A stretch of 64,000 bases of DNA, taken from NCBI RefSeq assembly GCF_025215495.1, contig NZ_CP104302.1:3162001-3226000 (forward strand), given 5' to 3'. Shown here piece by piece: positions 58,972 to 64,000 of this stretch. The notes under the pieces were generated by a model. The model searched no databases and was not told the origin of the DNA. It worked only from the letters and a program-made list of their open reading frames with translations. Numbering within the stretch: the stretch's first letter is position 1; each line of letters opens with the position of its first letter. A program made the translations under genes and the position numbers. Origin of the DNA: Mycolicibacterium brumae. Its GTDB lineage: Bacteria > Actinomycetota > Actinomycetes > Mycobacteriales > Mycobacteriaceae.

Positions 58972-59208
58972 ATGCGCACCATCACGAGCACCGAAGCGAA
59001 GGCGAAGTTGAATGCTGTGCTGTCCGAGATCCAGAAAAGCGGGAGTCCGATCACCATCACGTCACACGGTCGGCCGGTCGCGGTGATCACCCCCGTGACA
59101 CCACGAGTGCGGACGTTTGGCCAGCTTCCCGGCCTTGAGATTCCCGATGACTTCGACGCCCCTCTCCCCGAGGACGAGATCGCCGCGTGGGAAGTCGCCG
59201 AATCATGA
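58972..59208 (+). CDS. Phd/YefM-type antitoxin
   Basis: 78 aa protein with an N-terminal Phd/YefM DNA-binding fold (TSTEAKAKLNAVLSEIQKSGSPITITSHGRPVAVITPV, residues 5-42) and an acidic C-terminal tail (LEIPDDFDAPLPEDEIAAWEVAES) expected to wrap around the toxin. ATG at 58972; the TGA overlaps the toxin ATG by 4 bp. The product should neutralise the PIN toxin and repress its own promoter. Confidence 0.92.
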   Translation: MRTITSTEAKAKLNAVLSEIQKSGSPITITSHGRPVAVITPVTPRVRTFGQLPGLEIPDDFDAPLPEDEIAAWEVAES

Positions 59209-59600
59209 CCTCCATCCTTCTCGACACCAACGCACTGCTCTGGTTGGTGAAATCGCCCGAGTTGGTGGCGCAACCAGCGCTGGAGGCGATCGGGAATCCC
59301 GCGAATGAGCTGTACGTCTCAGCAGCGTCGGCGTGGGAGATTTCCATCAAGACCCGACTGGGACGGTTCGACGGGTCGGGCATCCTGTCGGGTTGGTCCG
59401 ACACTCTCGCAGCGATGGCAGCCCAAGACCTGGCCATGGACTCGGCGGACGCCACGCTGGCGGGGCAGCTGAATTGGAACCATCGCGATCCGTTCGACCG
59501 GATGATCGTCGCCCAAGCAACGCGGCGCGGGTTGGCGATCGCCACGAGCGATCGGACCATCCGGGACGGAGCGATGACTCCGATCATCGCGACGAAGTAA
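59205..59600 (+). CDS. vapC: PIN-domain ribonuclease toxin (VapC family)
   Basis: 131 aa PIN-domain protein. The acidic Mg-binding residues are Asp7 (LLDTNALLW), Glu45 (SAWEISIK), Asp98 (HRDPFDRMIVAQA) and Asp116 (ATSDRTI). VapC toxins cleave tRNA or rRNA to slow growth when the antitoxin is degraded. ATG at 59205 overlaps the antitoxin stop (ATGA). The pair sits next to groES in an accessory segment that interrupts the groES-tsaD order of M. tuberculosis. Confidence 0.93.
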   Translation: MTSILLDTNALLWLVKSPELVAQPALEAIGNPANELYVSAASAWEISIKTRLGRFDGSGILSGWSDTLAAMAAQDLAMDSADATLAGQLNWNHRDPFDRMIVAQATRRGLAIATSDRTIRDGAMTPIIATK

Positions 59601-59673
59601 CGCCTTCAAACGTGTTTTACCTGGTGTTTTCCCGCTGATCAGACTTGTCGGACCCCGGGTATAGCGTGAGGTC

Positions 59674-61305
59674 ATGTATCAGGTTGAGGCCCACACACCG
59701 CAGGAGCTCCGCTCCCTCGGTGATGCGGCCTTGATCGACGCGATCGCGGTTTCGGCGCGTGCCGCCGCGGCGGTGGAGGCCCATCACTTGGCGGCGATCG
59801 CCGAGCTGACGCGCCGGCGGCTGGGCGCCGAGCAGCATCCGAGTTGGGGCTGTGATGACTGGGACGCCGCGGCCGCCGAGATCAGCTGCGCGTTGACGGT
59901 CAAGCACGGTCGGGCCATGGTGTTGATGGAACGCGCGATCGCGCTGGCGGAGGTGTTGCCGAAGGTCGGGGCGCTGTTTCTGGCCGGACAGATCACCGCG
60001 TTGACGGCGATGAGCGTGGTGTCGCGGACCCGCCTGGTCAACGACCCGGCTGCGCGGGCGCAGGTGGACTCGGCGATCGCGGCGAAGATCACCGGCTGGG
60101 GCCCACTGTCGAAGCAGAAACTCGAAGCCGCCCTCGACACGGTCGTCGCCGCGATCGACCCCGACGCGAAATACCGCTCCCGCTCCACGGTGGCGGGCCG
60201 GGAGATCAATATCGGCGACCCCCGCGCCGACGGGACGGACCTCAGGACCATCTGGGGCCGATTGAGCGTGGCCGACGCCGCGCTGCTCGATGAAGCCCTC
60301 AACGCGATGGCCCGCGGTGTGTGCGAGGACGACCCACGGACGTTGGCGCAGCGCCGCGCCGACGCGATGGGCGCCTTGGCGGCGCATCTGGATCATCTGG
60401 CGTGCGCGTGTGAGGACCCCGACTGCTCGGCCAAGACCGGGGGCCACCCCGCGACGCGGGTGGTGATCCACGTGGTCACCAACGCCGCCATCGCGCCCGC
60501 GAAGACGAGGACCACCGCGCAGGCCGGCGAGAGCCCCGAGCCCGAGGTGGCCGCGCCGGAGGTGGCCGCGCCGGAGGTGGCCGAGGGGCCGGGATCGCAC
60601 CCGGCCTCGCCTGCCCCGTCCCCGCCGCAGGAGCCTTCCCCGGTTCCGGTGGCGTTCATCGCGGGTCGCGTGGGTGGGTTGATCTCCACCGAGGCATTGG
60701 CCGCGCTGATCGCCCTGGGCGCCACGGTCCGCACCGTCACCACCCCCAAGCAGGGCCTGCAGCCCCGGTACCGGCCCTCGACGGCACTGGATGAGTTCAT
60801 CCGGACCCGGGATCTCACCTGCCGGTTCCCCGGCTGCGACAAGCCCGCCGTGCGCGCCGACATCGACCACGGCCACCCCTGGGGCGATGGTGGGCACACC
60901 CACCCCAGTTCCCTGCTCACCCGCTGCCGACTGCACCATCTACTCAAGACGTTCTGGGACGGCTGGTCCGAAACGCAGCATCCCGACGGCACGCTGGACA
61001 TCACCACCCCCACTGGCCACACCTACACCACCAAACCGTTCGCCAGCGTGATGTTCCCGGGGTGGGACACCAACACCGGAGTCGCCCCGCCGCCGGGCAA
61101 ACCGCGCCGAAAACGCGGACCCGGGCACACCCTGATGATGCCCACCCGAAAACACCCCCGGGCACAGACCCGAGCCCGACGCGTTGAGCGCGAACGCGCG
61201 CTCAACCACGCCGCCCTCGACGCCGAAGAGGCCGCCGCGCGAGCAGCCGCCGTCGCGGCCAACCGGCCCCCACCACCCGGCCGCAACGACCCACCACCCT
61301 TCTGA
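59674..61305 (+). CDS. DUF222 / HNH endonuclease domain protein (13E12 family)
   Basis: 543 aa protein of the family linked to the 13E12 repeats of mycobacteria. DUF222 covers residues about 15-290 (helical, with VEAHHLAAIAELTRRR and ITALTAMSVVSRTRLV). A low-complexity linker follows with a triple repeat (PEVAA, PEVAA, PEVAE) at about residues 291-306. The HNH nuclease region is near 385-435: TCRFPGCDKPAVRADIDHGH, then PWGDGGHTHPSSLLTRCRLHHLLK, with zinc-type cysteines and the HxxxP/H residues. The C-terminus is basic (KPRRKRGPGH). Actual nuclease activity of the family is unproven to my knowledge. Confidence 0.9.
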   Translation: MYQVEAHTPQELRSLGDAALIDAIAVSARAAAAVEAHHLAAIAELTRRRLGAEQHPSWGCDDWDAAAAEISCALTVKHGRAMVLMERAIALAEVLPKVGALFLAGQITALTAMSVVSRTRLVNDPAARAQVDSAIAAKITGWGPLSKQKLEAALDTVVAAIDPDAKYRSRSTVAGREINIGDPRADGTDLRTIWGRLSVADAALLDEALNAMARGVCEDDPRTLAQRRADAMGALAAHLDHLACACEDPDCSAKTGGHPATRVVIHVVTNAAIAPAKTRTTAQAGESPEPEVAAPEVAAPEVAEGPGSHPASPAPSPPQEPSPVPVAFIAGRVGGLISTEALAALIALGATVRTVTTPKQGLQPRYRPSTALDEFIRTRDLTCRFPGCDKPAVRADIDHGHPWGDGGHTHPSSLLTRCRLHHLLKTFWDGWSETQHPDGTLDITTPTGHTYTTKPFASVMFPGWDTNTGVAPPPGKPRRKRGPGHTLMMPTRKHPRAQTRARRVERERALNHAALDAEEAAARAAAVAANRPPPPGRNDPPPF

Positions 61306-61411
61306 CCGAAGCCCCGGCGTCCGCCCTGGTTGACTCCGCCTGTGATGACTGTCATATATTAATTATCTCACTGACTAATACCTCGCGGTCGACCACCGAA
61401 GGCGGCACCAG
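61306..61411 (+). promoter_or_regulatory. AT-rich putative promoter of the SDR-ThuA-NIPSNAP group
   Basis: In a region above 65 percent GC, positions 61345-61378 (GTCATATATTAATTATCTCA and flanks) are strikingly AT-rich. TGATGACTGTCA and TGACTAATA near it could hold -10/-35 elements or a repressor site. This is a compositional signal only. Confidence 0.45.
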
Positions 61412-62173
61412 ATGGATCTCGGTCTCACCGGCAAGCGCGCGCTGATCACCGGGGGCAGCCGCGGCATCGGCCTGGCGATCGCCCGCACCCTGCTCGCCGA
61501 AGGCGCGTCGGTGGCGATCTGCGCCCGCGACGGACAGCGGCTCGCCGACACCGCCGCCGAACTCGCCGAGCACGGCACGATCTTCCACCACCCCGCCGAC
61601 GTCAGCGACGAGGCGGCGGCCGCCGGGTTCGCGCACGCGGCCGCCGAGGCGCTGGGCGGGCTGGACATCGTCGTCGCCAACGCCTCGGCCTCGGTCGGCC
61701 AGGGCCCCACCGCCTGGGAGGACAACTTCCGCACCGACCTGATGAGCTTCGTGCGAATCATCGAATCCGCCACCCCGCACCTCGCGGCCAGCGACGCGGC
61801 CGCGGTGGTCGCCATCACCAGCACCTCCGCGCTGGAGGCCGGAATACTGCCAACCGCCAACAGCTTCGGCGCGATGAAGGCGGCCATGCTGCAACACTCC
61901 GCCGCGCAGGCCCGCCAGTTGGCGCCCCAGGGCATCCGGGTCAACTCCGTGTCGCCGGGCCCGGTCTACTTCGACGGCGGGGTGTGGGAGCAGATCAAGA
62001 ACGGCATGCCCGAGCTGTATGAGGCCGCCGTCGCGGGCACCGGGCTCGGCAAGCTGGCCAGCGACGTCGACATCGCCAACGCCGTGGCCTTCCTGGCTTC
62101 GCCCGCCGCCGGCCAGATCACCGGCGCGAACCTCGTCGTCGACGGCGCCTTCACCAACCGGTTCGACTTCTAA
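61412..62173 (+). CDS. Short-chain dehydrogenase/reductase (SDR) with altered active site
   Basis: 253 aa Rossmann protein. NAD(P)-binding TGGSRGIG is at residues 13-20, NAS at 90-92, and ITSTSA with the catalytic Ser at about 137-139. The usual YxxxK is FGAMK: Phe152 replaces the catalytic Tyr, while Lys156 is kept. The C-terminus ITGANLVVDGAFTNRF is classical SDR. It begins a run of three + strand genes (SDR, ThuA-like, NIPSNAP) after an AT-rich promoter-like stretch at 61345-61378. Reductase activity is doubtful without the Tyr. Confidence 0.9.
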   Translation: MDLGLTGKRALITGGSRGIGLAIARTLLAEGASVAICARDGQRLADTAAELAEHGTIFHHPADVSDEAAAAGFAHAAAEALGGLDIVVANASASVGQGPTAWEDNFRTDLMSFVRIIESATPHLAASDAAAVVAITSTSALEAGILPTANSFGAMKAAMLQHSAAQARQLAPQGIRVNSVSPGPVYFDGGVWEQIKNGMPELYEAAVAGTGLGKLASDVDIANAVAFLASPAAGQITGANLVVDGAFTNRFDF

Positions 62174-62188
62174 CCGGATGGGCGCGCG

Positions 62189-62953
62189 GTGAGCCGCGTC
62201 GAGGCGGTCCTGGTCTGCGGCGGCCAGTGGCACGACTTCGAATACGCCCGCCGAGAACTGCTCGGCGAACTCGCGGAATTCGAATCGGTTCGCACCCGGG
62301 TCTACGACGGCTACCAGGCCGTCGACGCGCTGCCCGACGCCGAGCTGCTCATCACCTACACCTGCAACCTCGTCCCGACCCCGGAGCAGACAGCCGCGCT
62401 GACCGAATTCGTGGGCCGCGGCGGTCGGTGGCTGGCGCTGCACGCCACCAACGCCGCCATCGTTCCCGCCGCGGACGGCGCCGACCACCTGTTCAGCACC
62501 CCGCCGCTGCCCGGCGACCTCCCGGAACTGCTGGGCAGTCGGTTCCTGGGACACCCGCCGATCAAGCCGTACACCGTCACCCCCGCCGCGCCGGAACATC
62601 CCCTGGTCGCCGGCATCGCCCCGTTCACGGTGACCGACGAGCTCTACGTCAGCGAACTGCGCCCACCGCTGCAGGTGCTGCTACACACCGAATTCAGCGG
62701 TCGGTCACCCGGATTCGAGCACGGTCACACCGTCGACGACGAGCCCCGTCCGGTGCTGTACCTCAAGAACCACGGCCGGGGCGCCGTCTGCTATTTCACC
62801 CTCGGCCACTGCCGGGGCCGCTTCGATCTGCAAGACCTCGGCGTCGAGGACACCGGCCAGGTCGACCGGGGCAGCTGGACGACGCCCGAGTTCCGCGTGA
62901 TCCTGCGCCGCTGCCTGCGCTGGGCGGCGTACGGAACCCATCGAGAGGATTGA
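62189..62953 (+). CDS. ThuA-like domain protein
   Basis: 254 aa protein with a class I glutamine-amidotransferase-like fold of the ThuA (trehalose utilisation) family. Family-like words are LVCGGQWHDFEYARREL, LLITYTCNLVPTPEQTAALTEFVGRGGRWLALHATNAA, and VLYLKNHGRGAVCYFTLGHCRGRFD near the C-terminus. The nucleophile of true amidotransferases is not evident. GTG at 62189, 15 bp after the SDR gene. Likely acts with SDR and NIPSNAP neighbours on one substrate, perhaps a sugar derivative; this is inference. Confidence 0.85.
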   Translation: MSRVEAVLVCGGQWHDFEYARRELLGELAEFESVRTRVYDGYQAVDALPDAELLITYTCNLVPTPEQTAALTEFVGRGGRWLALHATNAAIVPAADGADHLFSTPPLPGDLPELLGSRFLGHPPIKPYTVTPAAPEHPLVAGIAPFTVTDELYVSELRPPLQVLLHTEFSGRSPGFEHGHTVDDEPRPVLYLKNHGRGAVCYFTLGHCRGRFDLQDLGVEDTGQVDRGSWTTPEFRVILRRCLRWAAYGTHRED

Positions 62954-62956
62954 GCC

Positions 62957-63505
62957 ATGGAACCGTTCCCGCTATTGGAACTGCGGCAGTACACCGTCCG
63001 GCGGGGCGCCCGCGAGGAGTTCATCGAACTCTTCGAGAGCGAACTCGTCGACCCGCAGCAAGCCCTGGGCATCCAGGTGCTCGGGCAGTTCCGCGACCTC
63101 AACGACCCGGACCGATTCGTCTGGCTGCGCGCCTTCCCCGGACTCACCGAGCGCGCCCGGGCGCTCGGCGCGTTCTACGTCGACAGCGCGGCCTGGAAGA
63201 CGCACGGCGGCGCCGCCACGTCGCTGCTGGCCGACTTCACCGATGTGCGCCTGCTGCGCGTGGCGACACCGGGCCTGGCGCCCAGCGGGCGCCCCGGCGC
63301 GCGGCTACGGGCAAGGATCCGGGACGCCGACGCACCCGACCACGAGACGGCGATGGCGATGGCGACCTACGAAACCGAGACGGGCCCAAACGATTTCCCG
63401 ATGCCGGTGCGCAGCACACCGGTCACGGTCGACTTCGCATGGACCGACGACGCCGACGAAGACCCCGGGCGGCTGGCGCCTACCGAACGATCATGGCTTC
63501 GCTGA
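62957..63505 (+). CDS. NIPSNAP-family protein
   Basis: 182 aa protein of the NIPSNAP dimeric alpha/beta-barrel type: [22 protein letters not shown] at the N-terminus and [39 protein letters not shown] in the first repeat are characteristic. The second half is shorter and more polar. Starts 3 bp after the ThuA-like stop and overlaps the tsaD 3' end by 26 bp, convergently. Function unknown; members in catabolic operons often accompany oxidoreductases. Confidence 0.85.
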   Translation: MEPFPLLELRQYTVRRGAREEFIELFESELVDPQQALGIQVLGQFRDLNDPDRFVWLRAFPGLTERARALGAFYVDSAAWKTHGGAATSLLADFTDVRLLRVATPGLAPSGRPGARLRARIRDADAPDHETAMAMATYETETGPNDFPMPVRSTPVTVDFAWTDDADEDPGRLAPTERSWLR

Positions 63506-64000
63506 CCGGCAATCCCGGGTTGCTGGCCACCGTCAACTCCGACGGTCCGGCGCCCGCGGCGATCAGGTGGGCGGCGTAGGAGGCGATCATCGCGCCGTTG
63601 TCGGTGCACAGCCGGGCCGGCGGCACTCGCAGCGTCAAACCTACTGCCGCGCAACGTGCTTCGGCGAGCTCCCGCAGTCGGGAATTGGCGGCGACACCCC
63701 CGGCGATCAGCAGCGTGGACACCCCCAGGTCGGTCGCGGCGCGGACGGCCTTGCGGGTGAGCACATCCGCCACGGCCTCCTGGAAGCCGGCGGCCACATC
63801 CGCCCGATCCGCCTCGGGGTGGGCCTCCAGATGCCGGGCCACCGCGGTCTTGAGGCCGGAGAAACTGAAGGCGTACGGGTCGTCGCGCGGACCGGCCATG
63901 CCGCGCGGGAACGCGATCGCGTCGGGATCGCCGTCGCGGGCCAACTCGTCGAGCACCCGACCGCCGGGGTAGCCGAGGCCGAGCAGCCGCGCGATCTTGT
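63480..64000 (-). CDS. tsaD: tRNA N6-threonylcarbamoyladenosine transferase TsaD (partial, C-terminal part)
   Basis: The 3' 173 codons; the 5' part lies beyond the right edge. The visible frame reads [20 protein letters not shown] at the edge, then [29 protein letters not shown] and [13 protein letters not shown], the last being the metal/nucleotide-binding region of the Kae1/TsaD family. The enzyme transfers the threonylcarbamoyl group to A37 of ANN-decoding tRNAs. In M. tuberculosis (gcp, Rv3419c) it is next to groES; here accessory genes separate them. Confidence 0.96.
   Translation of the reverse strand, partial: KIARLLGLGYPGGRVLDELARDGDPDAIAFPRGMAGPRDDPYAFSFSGLKTAVARHLEAHPEADRADVAAGFQEAVADVLTRKAVRAATDLGVSTLLIAGGVAANSRLRELAEARCAAVGLTLRVPPARLCTDNGAMIASYAAHLIAAGAGPSELTVASNPGLPVSEAMIVR

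Overview
The window is high-GC actinobacterial DNA and almost certainly comes from a Mycobacterium/Mycolicibacterium species. The conserved genes run in the order known from M. tuberculosis between roughly Rv3316 and Rv3419c: sdhCDAB, dacB1, trpS, metZ-metX-methyltransferase, mfpA, folD-DUF3017, trmL (spoU), Rv3368c/Rv3369-like genes, dnaE2, iunH, imuB-imuA', guaA, choD, guaB3, guaB2, DUF5319, rsdA-sigD, an Rv3415c-like gene, whiB3, groEL1-groES and tsaD. Gene names rest on motifs plus this order as I remember it; no database search was run.

Layout. 1-3.1 kb: succinate dehydrogenase operon (sdhC tail, D, A, B). 3.1-5.7 kb: an ascorbate-type PTS (fused EIIA-EIIB plus EIIC) after a repeat-rich gap. 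5.8-12.3 kb: a DD-carboxypeptidase, an unknown HExxH protein, a nitronate monooxygenase, a guanidine-III riboswitch with an SMR guanidinium exporter, a YihY/BrkB membrane protein, trpS and an exonuclease III. 12.3-17.1 kb: an alpha/beta hydrolase, a SAM-IV riboswitch, metZ-metX-methyltransferase, mfpA. 17.1-24.3 kb: an FHA-ABC transporter, folD, an AspT/YidE-type transporter, trmL, a nitroreductase and a split-barrel oxidase. 24.3-28.1 kb: dnaE2 with a LexA box and a large palindromic repeat array. 28.1-40.5 kb: two tandem SRPBCC genes (one broken), a wax ester synthase-type acyltransferase, an amine oxidase-USP-permease operon, a pfkB-USP-acg group that looks like a dormancy module, a thioesterase and iunH. 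40.4-43.3 kb: imuA'-imuB with a LexA box and a second palindromic array. 43.3-53.1 kb: guanine nucleotide genes around choD, then sigD/rsdA and whiB3. 53.1-56.5 kb: DDAH, an intact IS3-family element and a di-iron protein. 56.6-58.9 kb: groESL1 with a CIRCE operator. 58.9-63.5 kb: an accessory insert (toxin-antitoxin pair, DUF222-HNH protein, SDR, ThuA-like, NIPSNAP). 63.5-64 kb: the 3' part of tsaD.

How parts work together. dnaE2 and imuA'B form the mycobacterial SOS mutasome; both transcription units have a LexA box next to the start. Sulfur assimilation into methionine (metX, metZ) sits under a SAM-sensing leader. Amine import, oxidation and a stress protein are translationally coupled.

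Main discovery candidate. Each of the two LexA-controlled mutasome promoters is backed by a ~290 bp mirror-symmetric array of GTGAG/CTCAC pentamers. The twelve pentamers in each array have the same spacing to the base (20-30-20-20-30, centre, 30-20-20-30-20) although the sequence between them has diverged, and both arrays share the word ACACGTYGTTCGAG across the dyad centre. I do not know a described system that this matches.
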